NCBI GenBank assembly: GCA_006226595.1
Contig: SBGP01000079.1
Coordinates: forward strand, 1 to 64,000
Length of the DNA: 64,000 nt
Direction of reading: 5' to 3'
From: Deltaproteobacteria bacterium
GTDB lineage: Bacteria; Myxococcota_A; UBA796; GCA-2862545
Part shown: positions 34,190-42,442 of the stretch, piece after piece
Position numbering within the stretch: position 1 is the stretch's first letter
How the letters are laid out: the number at the start of each line of letters is the position of its first letter
Notes under the pieces: model-generated
Told to the model about the DNA's origin: nothing
The model's database searches: none
Seen by the model: the letters and a program-made list of their open reading frames with translations, nothing else
Program-made: the position numbers and the translations under genes

Positions 34190-37100
34190 TTGTCCCGATT
34201 CCTCGACACCCTCGACTCCCGCGTGCTCATCCTCGACGGCGCGATGGGCACCAGTCTGCAGAACTACGATCTGCCCCTGTCCGACTACAACGGACTCGAG
34301 AACTGTTCCGAGATCCTGTGCATCACCCGCCCCGACGTCGTGATGGCGATCCACGAGTCCTACCTGGAGGTCGGCTGCGACGCGGTCGAGACCAACAGCT
34401 TCGGAGGGACCCGCCTCGTGCTCGCCGAGTTCGGCCTCGAGGACCAGGCCTATGAGCTGAACAAGCTGGCCGCCGAGCTCGCTCGCCAGTCCTGCGACAA
34501 GTACGCGACTCCCGAGCGTCCGCGGTTCGTCGTTGGCTCGATGGGCCCCGGCACCAAGCTCCCGTCGCTGCTTCACGTGCACTGGGACGAGCTGTTCGCC
34601 GCCTACGCCGAGCAGGCCAGGGGACTGCTCGATGGCGGCGCCGACGTGCTCCTCGTCGAGACCTGCCAGGACATCCTCCAGACTCGTTGTGCGCTGGCCG
34701 CGATCGAGAGCGTGCAGGCCGAGCGACCGGACGCGGACCGCGTCGCGGTCATGGCCCAGGTGACGATGGAGACCACGGGCACGATGCTGGTCGGCACCGA
34801 GATCGGTGCCGCGCTCGCCGTGCTCGATCGGCTGCCGTGCGACGTGATCGGCCTCAACTGTGCGACAGGCCCCCAGGAGATGGCGGGCCACATCGCGTAC
34901 CTCGCGCGGCACTGCAAGAAGCGCGTGTCCGTGCTCCCGAACGCTGGCCTGCCCCAGCTCATCGACGGCCACACCCACTACCCGCTCACGCCGGACGAGC
35001 TCGCCAACTGGCACGAGCGCTTCGTCTCCGAGGACGGTGTGCAGGTGATCGGCGGCTGCTGTGGCACCACTCCCGCGCACCTCAAGGCCGTGTGCGACCG
35101 CCTGTGGGGCAAGACCCCGGCCGTTCGCGAGCCCGAGCTCGAGGCTCAGGTCACGTCCCTGTACAGCCCCGTGGCCCTCCACCAGGACGCGGATGTGTTC
35201 GCCATCGGCGAGCGCACCAACGCCAACGGCTCGCGTCGCTTCAAGCGCCTGCTCGACGAGGAGAACTGGGACGGCATCGTGCGCATGGGCAAGAACCAGG
35301 CGAAGCACGGCAGCCACGCCATCGACGTATGTACCGCCTACGTCGGCCGCGACGAGGTCGCCGACATGTCCGAGGTCCTCAAGCGCTTCAACACGGACGT
35401 GCCCGCGCCGATCGTGCTCGACTCGACCGAGCTCAACGTCCTCGAGGAGGGCCTGAAGCTCGTTGGCGGGCGCGCGATCATCAACTCGATCAACCTCGAG
35501 GACGGCGAAGAGCGACTCGACAAGGTGTGTCGTCTCGCGCGCATCCACGGCTCCGCCGTCATCGCGCTGACCATCGACGAAGAAGGCATGGCGAAGACCG
35601 CCGAGCGCAAGCTCGAGGTCGCCAAGCGCCTCTACGATCTGGCCGTCAATCGCCACGGCCTGCACCCGGCGGACATCCTCTTCGATCCGCTCACGTTCAC
35701 GATCTGCACTGGCAACGAGGACGACCGCAAGCTCGGTGTCGAGACGCTGGATGGCATCCGCCTCATCCGCGAGCACCTGCCAGAGTGCGGCATCCTCCTC
35801 GGTCTGTCGAACATCAGCTTCGGCGTGAACCCCGCGGCCCGGCACGTGCTCAACTCGGTGTACCTGCACCACGCGCGGGAGGCGGGCCTGTCCGCGGCCA
35901 TCCTCCACATGACGAAGATCATGCCGCTGTTCAAGGTCGACGACCGCGAGCGCGAGGTGTGTGAGGACCTGATCTTCGACCGCCGCCGCGAGGGCTACGA
36001 CCCGCTCCAGGAGATGCTCGCGCTGTTTGCCGACGCGAAGACCGCGAAGAAGGAGCGGCCGAAGCCGAAGACGGTCGAGGAGCGGCTCAAGGCCCGAATC
36101 ATCGACGGAGACCGCGTCGACATCGAGGTCGACCTCGCCGAGGCGATGAAGACCTACGAGCCGCTGCACATCATCAACGAGCTGCTCCTCGACGGCATGC
36201 GCGTCGTCGGCGAGCTGTTCGGCGCGGGCCAGATGCAGCTGCCGTTCGTGCTCCAGTCCGCCGAGACGATGAAGGCCGCCGTGGCCTGGCTCGAGCCACA
36301 CATGGAGAAGATCGACGGGCAGGAGAAGGGGAGCATCGTGCTCGCCACCGTGCGCGGCGACGTCCACGACATCGGCAAGAACCTCGTCGACATCATCCTC
36401 TCGAACAACGGCTACAAGGTCCACAACATCGGCATCAAGCAGCCGCTGGACCAGATCCTCAAGGTGTGGCGCGAGACCGGTGCGGACGCCATCGGCATGA
36501 GCGGGCTGCTCGTGAAGAGCACCGTGATCATGAAGGAGAACCTGGAGGACATGCGCCGTCAGGGGCTCGATGTGCCGGTCGTCCTCGGAGGCGCCGCGCT
36601 GACCAAGCGCTTTGTCGAGGCGGACTGCTCCGAGGCCTACGGCTTCGACGTCACCTACGCCAAGGACGCGTTCTCCGGCCTGTACTTCATGGACCAGATG
36701 GCCAAGCGCAAGGCCTCCGGTGAGGCGATGGTCACGCCGTACGCCGCGGCGACCGAAGGCACGCCTGCCGCGGTCGAGGCAGGTGGCGCCGAGCCCGACG
36801 CCGGTGCCGATCTGCCCGAGCTGTCCGCGGAAGAAGCGAAGGGGCGCGTCACGGGTGCCGCCGGGCGCCCGCTCCCGGAGACGCCCTTCGACGGTCGCAG
36901 CGTCGAGGCGGTCGAGCCGCCCAAGGCACCGTTCTACGGCTCTCGCGTGGTGGAGAAGGTCGCGGTCGACGCGCTGGTGCCCTTCATCAACGAGAACGTG
37001 CTCTACAAGTTCCAGTGGGGCTTCGCCCGCAAGGGCCTGTCCACCGACGAGTGGAAGGAGCAGCTCGCGACGGTGGCGCGGCCGATCTTCCACGACCTCG

Positions 37101-37711
37101 TGAAGACCTGCATCGAGGAGGACATCCTCCGTCCCCAGGCGGTGTACGGCTACTTCCCGTGCAACTCCGACGGCGACGAGGTGGTGGTCTACCACCCCGA
37201 GCAGCACGACGAAGTCGTCGCGCGCCTGCCGTTCCCGCGTATGGACAAGGCGCCCAACAGCTGTATCGCCGACTACTTCCAGCCCATCGGCAGCGGCGTG
37301 AAGGACGTCATCGGGTTCACGTGTGTGACCATGGGCGAGCATGCGAGCGAGGTCACGAACCAGTGGTTCGAGGCGCACCGCTACCGCGACTACCTCTACC
37401 TGCACGGCCTCTCGGTCGAGATGACCGAGGCGCTCGCCGAGTTCATCCACCGCCAGATGCGCGCCGAGATGGGCATCAGCGGCGACGATGCCCGCGAGAT
37501 CAAGGACCTCTTCCACGTGAAGTACCGCGGCTGCCGCTACAGCTTCGGCTACCCCGCCTGCCCGGAGATGGCGCCGCAGCGTGATCTTCTGCGTCTGCTC
37601 GGTGCCGAGCGCATCGGCGTGAACATGGACGAGGACGACCAGCTCCACCCGGAACAGTCGACCTCGGCCCTCGTCGTGCACCACCCGGCCGCGCGCTACT
37701 TCAAGGTGTGA
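34190..37711 (+). CDS. metH: Cobalamin-dependent methionine synthase, full length
   Basis: A 1173-residue MetH that moves a methyl group from methyl-tetrahydrofolate through cobalamin to homocysteine. All four modules are present in order: homocysteine-binding barrel with zinc Cys (IGLNCATGP, VIGGCCGTTP), pterin-binding barrel (FAIGERTNANGSRRFKRLL), cap and B12 domains with the axial His726 in DVHDIGKN, and the SAM-dependent reactivation domain (ending RYSFGYPACPE, HPEQSTSALVVHHP). A Pro/Ala/Glu-rich linker (about 845-900) joins B12 and activation domains. The start is TTG 34190, with GGAGG four bases upstream; ATGs nearby are out of frame. No cobalamin or SAM riboswitch fits in the 53 bases upstream, so it may be read from the primase-like gene's transcript. 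Confidence 0.97.
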   Translation: MSRFLDTLDSRVLILDGAMGTSLQNYDLPLSDYNGLENCSEILCITRPDVVMAIHESYLEVGCDAVETNSFGGTRLVLAEFGLEDQAYELNKLAAELARQSCDKYATPERPRFVVGSMGPGTKLPSLLHVHWDELFAAYAEQARGLLDGGADVLLVETCQDILQTRCALAAIESVQAERPDADRVAVMAQVTMETTGTMLVGTEIGAALAVLDRLPCDVIGLNCATGPQEMAGHIAYLARHCKKRVSVLPNAGLPQLIDGHTHYPLTPDELANWHERFVSEDGVQVIGGCCGTTPAHLKAVCDRLWGKTPAVREPELEAQVTSLYSPVALHQDADVFAIGERTNANGSRRFKRLLDEENWDGIVRMGKNQAKHGSHAIDVCTAYVGRDEVADMSEVLKRFNTDVPAPIVLDSTELNVLEEGLKLVGGRAIINSINLEDGEERLDKVCRLARIHGSAVIALTIDEEGMAKTAERKLEVAKRLYDLAVNRHGLHPADILFDPLTFTICTGNEDDRKLGVETLDGIRLIREHLPECGILLGLSNISFGVNPAARHVLNSVYLHHAREAGLSAAILHMTKIMPLFKVDDREREVCEDLIFDRRREGYDPLQEMLALFADAKTAKKERPKPKTVEERLKARIIDGDRVDIEVDLAEAMKTYEPLHIINELLLDGMRVVGELFGAGQMQLPFVLQSAETMKAAVAWLEPHMEKIDGQEKGSIVLATVRGDVHDIGKNLVDIILSNNGYKVHNIGIKQPLDQILKVWRETGADAIGMSGLLVKSTVIMKENLEDMRRQGLDVPVVLGGAALTKRFVEADCSEAYGFDVTYAKDAFSGLYFMDQMAKRKASGEAMVTPYAAATEGTPAAVEAGGAEPDAGADLPELSAEEAKGRVTGAAGRPLPETPFDGRSVEAVEPPKAPFYGSRVVEKVAVDALVPFINENVLYKFQWGFARKGLSTDEWKEQLATVARPIFHDLVKTCIEEDILRPQAVYGYFPCNSDGDEVVVYHPEQHDEVVARLPFPRMDKAPNSCIADYFQPIGSGVKDVIGFTCVTMGEHASEVTNQWFEAHRYRDYLYLHGLSVEMTEALAEFIHRQMRAEMGISGDDAREIKDLFHVKYRGCRYSFGYPACPEMAPQRDLLRLLGAERIGVNMDEDDQLHPEQSTSALVVHHPAARYFKV

Positions 37712-37781
37712 TTTCCCACACACGTTCGCGCCGCCTCGCACAGGCGCGTGGGCGTTCGGGGCCGATTCGGCGCTCCAGAGC

Positions 37782-37797
37782 TGGCATCCCTCTTGCA
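37782..37797 (+). promoter_or_regulatory. Sigma-54-type promoter before the ferritin-like gene
   Basis: TGGCATCCCTCTTGCA contains GG (37783-37784) and GC (37795-37796) with exactly 10 bases between, and matches the TGGCA-N6-TTGCA form of -24/-12 promoters well. Transcription would begin near 37808, immediately before the AGGAGG ribosome site at 37809-37814. A sigma-54 activator is encoded at 572-2347. Confidence 0.55.
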
Positions 37798-37818
37798 CCT
37801 GTCAGTGCAGGAGGTCTC

Positions 37819-38370
37819 ATGGGACATCGCCGTATTCTGAAGTACTGCCTCACCGAGCTCGATCGGGTGGCCCGCGCCAACCAGCTGTTCGAGGCTAGCC
37901 TCGAGCGCATGCGAGCCGCCGCCACCGCGCCGCTGCTCAAGACCACCCTGGGCGAGCAGCTCGCGGTGAACACGCAGATCGGGCTCGCGCTCAATCGCAT
38001 CCACCAGGAGCTCGGACACGACCTGTGGCCCATGGACGACGCCGGTGCCGCGGGTATCGCGGCCGAGGCGGACCAGGCGGCGACCCTGCGCGACCCGGCG
38101 GTCCGCGACGTGGCGATGGCACAGGCCGCTGTGCGCATGGACCACTGGGAAATCGCGACCTACAGCGGTCTCGGCGCGTTCCTGCGACAGGTCTACCAGC
38201 ACGAGGCCGCCGACATCGTCGACGAGATCCTCGCCAAGCTCGGCCAGGCGGACCGCCACATCGAGGCGCTGCGTCCGTCGCTGACCGACCTCGCGCACGA
38301 CGATGAGCGGCACGGCCACGCGACGCGTTCCCCCGAGGAGCGCTACACGAAGTCCGAGCTCATTCGCTAG
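37819..38370 (+). CDS. DUF892 (YciE-like) ferritin-fold protein
   Basis: A 183-residue all-helical protein resembling the DUF892/YciE family of ferritin-like stress proteins. The second half, MAQAAVRMDHWEIATYSGLG and VYQHEAADIVDEILAKLGQA, matches the EHYEIAxYGTL / EAAxLLxxTLxEE pattern that supplies metal-coordinating Glu/His; the first half is more divergent, so intact di-iron binding is not certain. ATG 37819 follows AGGAGG. A sigma-54-like promoter lies just upstream, suggesting induction under starvation or stress. Its TAG overlaps the stop of the convergent GMC oxidoreductase within a shared CTAG. Confidence 0.7.
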   Translation: MGHRRILKYCLTELDRVARANQLFEASLERMRAAATAPLLKTTLGEQLAVNTQIGLALNRIHQELGHDLWPMDDAGAAGIAAEADQAATLRDPAVRDVAMAQAAVRMDHWEIATYSGLGAFLRQVYQHEAADIVDEILAKLGQADRHIEALRPSLTDLAHDDERHGHATRSPEERYTKSELIR

Positions 38371-39869
38371 GCCTCGGAGCGCACAGCCCGCAGCGCGAGC
38401 ATTCGGCTCACCCCGAGGATGCTCGTCTGCGGGTTTACCCCGGTATTCGTCGGGAACACGCTGCTGTCGACGACGGACAGGCCACGCACGTGATGGTGGC
38501 GGCCCGCGAGATCGACCACGCCGCTCGCCGGGTCGCTGTGCATGCGGCAGCTGCCGAACAGGTGCGTCATGACCCCGGTGTACGCGCGGGGGTCACGCGG
38601 GCCTTCGGACTCGAGCGCGGCCAGGCGGCGGGGATCGCGAACCACCGGATCGAAGCCGGACACACCCGGCCGCACGTACTCCGCACCGGCGGCGAGCATC
38701 ATCTCGCCGAGCACGCGCAGGCCCCGGCGAGCCATCGCGAGGTCGGTATCGCTCAGGTCGTAGCGCACGGGACTCCCGAGCCAGCTCGGGCGAACCCGCC
38801 CCTCGGCGCCAGCCTTCACGGCAACGGCCCAGCTCGCGAGGTGGGGCAGGTCTTCGTCGACCGCGCGGCGAAGCCCCGTGCCGATCGCGCCGATGCGCGC
38901 CGCGATCATGCCCGCATCGAGACCTAGCGCCTCGAACTTGAGGCCCTCGCCGCGCAGTCCTGTCACCTCGTGCCCCTGGGTGCTGCCTTCCCACGCGCGC
39001 ACCTCGTCCGGGAAGCGACCGAGCATCGAGAAGCCGGGGTGGGCGCGGAAGTGTTCACCGACCGGGCCCTGCCGCACCCCGGAGCGCCACAGGAGCAGGG
39101 GGCTGTGTACGGCACTCGCCGCGACGACCACATGGGCAGCACGGACCGTGAATGCCGCGCCCCCAGCCGTGGTGCCTCGAACGCCCACCACGCGGCCTGC
39201 CTCGACGTCGATGCGATCCACGCGCATGCCGGCGGCGAGGCGGGCTCCCGCGCTCACGGCCCGAGGCAGGTAGCTCACGTCCATGGACTGCTTGGCGCCG
39301 CTCGGGCATCCGAGCAGACATCGGCCGCTGCCGGCACACTGCTTCACGTTCCGGCGGATCGGTCGGTGGTCCAGCCCGAGGGCTTCGGCACCGGCGGCCA
39401 TCAGACGGTCGTTGCGTCCCTGCACCTCGGCGGGCGTCGGCGCGATGCCGAGGTCGGCCTCGATCTGCTCTGTCGTGGCGACGAGCTCGTCCCACGGGAG
39501 GTACTCGGAGAGCGCCGGATCGGCAGCGGCCCAGCGCTGCCACACATCCTCGGGCAGGCGCCAGCTGATCGCGCCGTTGATGACCGAGGTCCCGCCCACC
39601 GCGCGCCCCTGGACCACCGGCAACGGTGCACGGCCCCGGGTGACGCTCGCGCCGAGGTCGCGGTAGAGCTGCCGCATCGCCCCGAAGCTGTCGGCATGGA
39701 ACGCCGTCCGCGGCACCAGGGGGCCCTCCTCGAGGACGAGCACGTCTGCCCCGGCTTCGGCGAGGGTCCGCGCGTACATGGCGCCGGCCGGGCCGCTCCC
39801 GATCACGACGATCTCGGCCTCGGCCTGCCAGGTACTGAGAACCTCGGCGCCATCGACGGTCAGTCGCAT
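38367..39869 (-). CDS. GMC-family FAD-dependent oxidoreductase
   Basis: A 500-residue flavoenzyme oxidising an alcohol group of a sugar, sterol or similar substrate. FAD-binding Rossmann motif VVIGSGPAGAMYARTLAEAG (about 21-40) with VLVLEEG; substrate-entry segment GRAVGGTSVINGAISWRLP; Cys-containing KQCAGSGRCLLGCPSGAKQS as in membrane-associated GMC enzymes; and C-terminal HLFGSCRMHSDP plus VVDSSVFPTNTGVNPQTSI holding the catalytic His and Asn. No signal peptide is seen. Its ATG overlaps the upstream partner gene by ten bases, implying translational coupling. Substrate unknown. Confidence 0.9.
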   Translation of the reverse strand: MRLTVDGAEVLSTWQAEAEIVVIGSGPAGAMYARTLAEAGADVLVLEEGPLVPRTAFHADSFGAMRQLYRDLGASVTRGRAPLPVVQGRAVGGTSVINGAISWRLPEDVWQRWAAADPALSEYLPWDELVATTEQIEADLGIAPTPAEVQGRNDRLMAAGAEALGLDHRPIRRNVKQCAGSGRCLLGCPSGAKQSMDVSYLPRAVSAGARLAAGMRVDRIDVEAGRVVGVRGTTAGGAAFTVRAAHVVVAASAVHSPLLLWRSGVRQGPVGEHFRAHPGFSMLGRFPDEVRAWEGSTQGHEVTGLRGEGLKFEALGLDAGMIAARIGAIGTGLRRAVDEDLPHLASWAVAVKAGAEGRVRPSWLGSPVRYDLSDTDLAMARRGLRVLGEMMLAAGAEYVRPGVSGFDPVVRDPRRLAALESEGPRDPRAYTGVMTHLFGSCRMHSDPASGVVDLAGRHHHVRGLSVVDSSVFPTNTGVNPQTSILGVSRMLALRAVRSEA

Positions 39870-40285
39870 GGCGACTCCCACGCGCCGAAGCAAGCGAGCA
39901 GCTGCACGACCGTGGCGCATTGCCTGAGCAGGTAGAAACGCGAACGACGTGCCTCGGCCAGCGACGCGTCGAGGTCCGCGTCCGAGAGCAGGGGACCCGG
40001 CAGACGCCGAGGGCCGGTCCACAGCGGTGACAGCGCGAGGAGCAGGGCTGCGCCCACGAACCCGAGGCGCAGCAGGGGCGGAGACGCGTCGCGCAGTCGT
40101 GTGCGAAACCCTGGCTGCAGCGCACCGCCAGGCAAGGCGGCGGCGAGCAGGCGGTCTGTCCAGCGGGCGCGGGAGGAAATGGTGGACTCCGGTCGCGCGA
40201 ATGCGCGCTTCTCGTCGGCTTCTTCGGGCCCGCCCTTGGCGAAAGCCCATGCGTGTCGTACAGTAATGGAAGGGGGACGATACAT
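39860..40285 (-). CDS. Small partner of the GMC oxidoreductase with one membrane helix
   Basis: A 141-residue protein overlapping the GMC gene start by ten bases. It has a basic N-terminus, one transmembrane helix (LLRLGFVGAALLLALSPLW, about 82-100) and a C-terminal helical part ending RFYLLRQCATVVQLLACFGAW, which recalls the small, subunit-3-like partners found beside bacterial GMC dehydrogenases. It may anchor or stabilise the flavoprotein. Start choice is weak: the only in-frame ATG (40285) has no good ribosome site and shares the tetranucleotide CATG with the divergent start at 40284; a TTG start inside is possible. Confidence 0.6.
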   Translation of the reverse strand: MYRPPSITVRHAWAFAKGGPEEADEKRAFARPESTISSRARWTDRLLAAALPGGALQPGFRTRLRDASPPLLRLGFVGAALLLALSPLWTGPRRLPGPLLSDADLDASLAEARRSRFYLLRQCATVVQLLACFGAWESPCD

Positions 40286-40403
40286 GGATCGGCTCATCGA
40301 GAAGTTGCGCGAGTGGGCAGCGGCACTGGACCGGCTGCTCAACCCGGCTCCCGAGCCCGTTCCCGTCCCGGTGCCCGTCCGCGATCGTCGCCCGCGGGAG
40401 TAG
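40284..40403 (+). CDS. 39-residue helix-plus-PV-repeat peptide
   Basis: A short ORF with a strong ribosome site (AGGGGGA, eight bases before ATG). The product is an amphipathic helix (MDRLIEKLREWAAALDRLL) followed by a Pro-Val repeat (NPAPEPVPVPVPV) and a basic end (RDRRPRE). Nothing like it is recognised. It sits just upstream of the hydrolase-like gene and divergent from the GMC partner gene, with overlapping start codons. The ribosome site argues for translation; function unknown. Confidence 0.5.
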   Translation: MDRLIEKLREWAAALDRLLNPAPEPVPVPVPVRDRRPRE

Positions 40404-40441
40404 TTCCCCTGACCGATCCGTTCTCGATCGCCCTTGCGGCG

Positions 40442-41488
40442 ATGACTGTCGGCGTGGGTGCGGCCGCCGCATGGCTGGCGGTTCCCCGGCCCCCGGCGCT
40501 CGACGGCGAGCGGCTGTTCAAGCTGTCCCTCGCGACCCTGTTCCTCGGCGAGGTCGAGGCGGCCGGCGGCGATGCCGAGGCCTGGGAAGCGGCTTGTGGC
40601 AGGTGGGTGCCGTACCACCCGGCGGGACGCGAACCCGAGGACAAGGTTCAGCGGCCTGGGACCTACAAGCCTCCCGGAGAGGCGCAACCCGGTGAGCTCG
40701 CGCTGCTCGAGCAGCTCGCCAAGCGCACGGACGTGGCGTCGCGACTGGCGTACCTGTACCGCGAGGCAGAGGCCGGGCTCGAGGCGCGCATGGCAGACCC
40801 CGCGGAGCTCGGGGCCGACTGGGACCTCTCCCGCTGGCTGGGACCGGAGCTCACCTGGGAGAAGCTGGCGGCGTGGCGAGCGGAGGACACCCGTGCGGGC
40901 GACGCCCTCCGGCGGCAGCTGGACGTGCACTGGCTGTGTACGCCAGGGCCGTTGGCCGATGCGCTGGCGTCGGCGGTCGGCGCTGCGGCCGTGGATGCTT
41001 CGGCCGTGCTGTCGTGGATCGAAGCGCACGCCCCGGATCGCGATCAGCGCGTCGTCCTCGTCGGATGCGGCGAGGATGGGCTGGCGCAGCTCGAGCTGCT
41101 GCGCACGGAACCGGGGCTTCGTGACCGCGTGCTCGCGGTGGTCGCCGTCGGCGTCCCGATCTGGGGTCGCGAAGACGGGGAGGGGACACTGTCCCCGGGG
41201 GCTCGGCGCGACTGGATGGACGCGAACTTCCGTCACGAGGTGCTCGACACCGAGGCGAACCGCCTGACGCCGTACTGTGCGATGCAGTGGCTGGACCTCG
41301 ACGCCGGCGAGGTCGGCGCGCATGGCGTGAGCCTGGGCCAGGCGCGCTTCGGCCCTCCGCGTGGCCATCAGGATGCGCTCCGCATCGAGTCCGTGGACCT
41401 GGGACCGGTGGTCGTCGGCATCGACCACGGCGTACTCGCGCGGGCGCTCGTCGCGACGGTCGCGGTGCTGGTGCTCTCGAAGCGGTAG
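40442..41488 (+). CDS. Membrane-anchored alpha/beta-hydrolase-like protein lacking the Ser nucleophile
   Basis: A 348-residue protein with an N-terminal hydrophobic helix (MTVGVGAAAAWLAVP) and a hydrophobic C-terminus (VLARALVATVAVLVLSKR). In the middle, QRVVLVGCGEDGLAQLELL followed by VLAVVAVGVPIWG matches the nucleophile-elbow strand-turn-helix and the next strand of lipase-like hydrolases (LVGHSxGGLxA ... VVTxGTPxxG), but Ser is Gly. A late SVDLGPVVVGIDHGVL could carry the His. It is thus probably a pseudo-enzyme or a very divergent hydrolase. The start is uncertain: ATG 40442 has no ribosome site, and a CTG at 40408, four bases after the upstream small ORF, could be used. Confidence 0.6.
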   Translation: MTVGVGAAAAWLAVPRPPALDGERLFKLSLATLFLGEVEAAGGDAEAWEAACGRWVPYHPAGREPEDKVQRPGTYKPPGEAQPGELALLEQLAKRTDVASRLAYLYREAEAGLEARMADPAELGADWDLSRWLGPELTWEKLAAWRAEDTRAGDALRRQLDVHWLCTPGPLADALASAVGAAAVDASAVLSWIEAHAPDRDQRVVLVGCGEDGLAQLELLRTEPGLRDRVLAVVAVGVPIWGREDGEGTLSPGARRDWMDANFRHEVLDTEANRLTPYCAMQWLDLDAGEVGAHGVSLGQARFGPPRGHQDALRIESVDLGPVVVGIDHGVLARALVATVAVLVLSKR

Positions 41489-41536
41489 CTCCAGCGGCCT
41501 GCGAGCGCTAAATGGGGCGTTCATCCGGAGGCCTTC

Positions 41537-42442
41537 ATGCCCATGCATCCGCTCCACCGCACCGAGCTTCTCGTTGGCCGCGAGGGCTTTGCCCGCCTCG
41601 CGGACGCCCGCGTGTGCGTGATCGGCGTCGGAGGCGTCGGCTCGTACGCTGCCGAGGCCCTCGTGCGAAGCGGCGTCGGCCACGTGACCATGGTCGACTT
41701 CGACCTCGTGTGCGTGACCAACGTGAACCGGCAGCTGCACGCGACTCGCAAGGTGGTCGGCAAGCCGAAGGTCGACCTGATGGCCGAGCGCGCGCTCGCG
41801 ATCAACCCCAAGGCCGACATCCGCGCGCTGCGCACCTTCTACAACGCGCAGAACCACGACCAGATCCTCGGCGAGGAGCGCTACGACTGGGTCCTCGACT
41901 GCATCGACAACATGACCGCCAAGGTCCACCTGCTGTCGCGCTGCGTCGAGGACGGCCAGCCCGTCATGTCCGCCATGGGAGCTGGCGGACGCCTCGACCC
42001 TACGCAGGTCCGCGTCAGCGACATCTCCGAGACCAAGATGGACCCCTTCGCCCGCATCGTGCGCGATCTGCTGCGCCAGAAGGGCATCACCGAGGGCATT
42101 CCCGTCGTGTGGTCCGAGGAGGCGCCGAACGATCTCGATCCGTTCGCGCAGGCCGAGTTCCAGTGCATCTGCAGCAACCGCGGCGAGAACGCGCTGCACC
42201 AGTGCGAGAAGCGCCTGCAGATCCAGGGCTCGGTGAGCTGGATGCCGTCCATCTTCGGCCTGACCATGGCCGGCGTCGTCGCCAACGACCTCATCGGCCG
42301 CGAGGTCCGCAGCGACCTGAGCAAGAAGATCGTCCGCATGAAGCCGGCGAGCGGCAAGCTCTCCCGCGAGCGCAAGCAGGCGCTGATGGCCGAGGCAGGT
42401 GTGTCGCGCGGAGATGACGACACGCCCTCTGCGAACGCGTGA
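41537..42442 (+). CDS. tcdA: tRNA threonylcarbamoyladenosine dehydratase (E1-like)
   Basis: A 301-residue ThiF/MoeB/E1-fold ATPase. TcdA cyclises the t6A base at position 37 of ANN-reading tRNAs into the hydantoin form using ATP and CsdA-CsdE-derived chemistry. Evidence: the opening HRTELLVGREGFARLADARV, nucleotide loop VIGVGGVGSYAAEALVRSG, VDFDLVCVTNVNRQLHA, VLDCIDNMTAK and GAGGRLDPTQVRVSDISET, all typical of TcdA rather than MoeB or ThiF; no ThiS/MoaD partner is nearby. It is longer than E. coli TcdA (268) by a basic C-terminal tail. CGGAGG precedes the ATG. Its TGA overlaps the next start. Confidence 0.88.
   Translation: MPMHPLHRTELLVGREGFARLADARVCVIGVGGVGSYAAEALVRSGVGHVTMVDFDLVCVTNVNRQLHATRKVVGKPKVDLMAERALAINPKADIRALRTFYNAQNHDQILGEERYDWVLDCIDNMTAKVHLLSRCVEDGQPVMSAMGAGGRLDPTQVRVSDISETKMDPFARIVRDLLRQKGITEGIPVVWSEEAPNDLDPFAQAEFQCICSNRGENALHQCEKRLQIQGSVSWMPSIFGLTMAGVVANDLIGREVRSDLSKKIVRMKPASGKLSRERKQALMAEAGVSRGDDDTPSANA

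Noticed and set aside
33473-37798. 1441-codon open frame on the minus strand opposite metH
   Set aside because: A shadow of the G/C-rich third positions of metH; the translation is low-complexity Arg/Val/Leu/His/Glu with no motif, while the plus frame is an unmistakable MetH.
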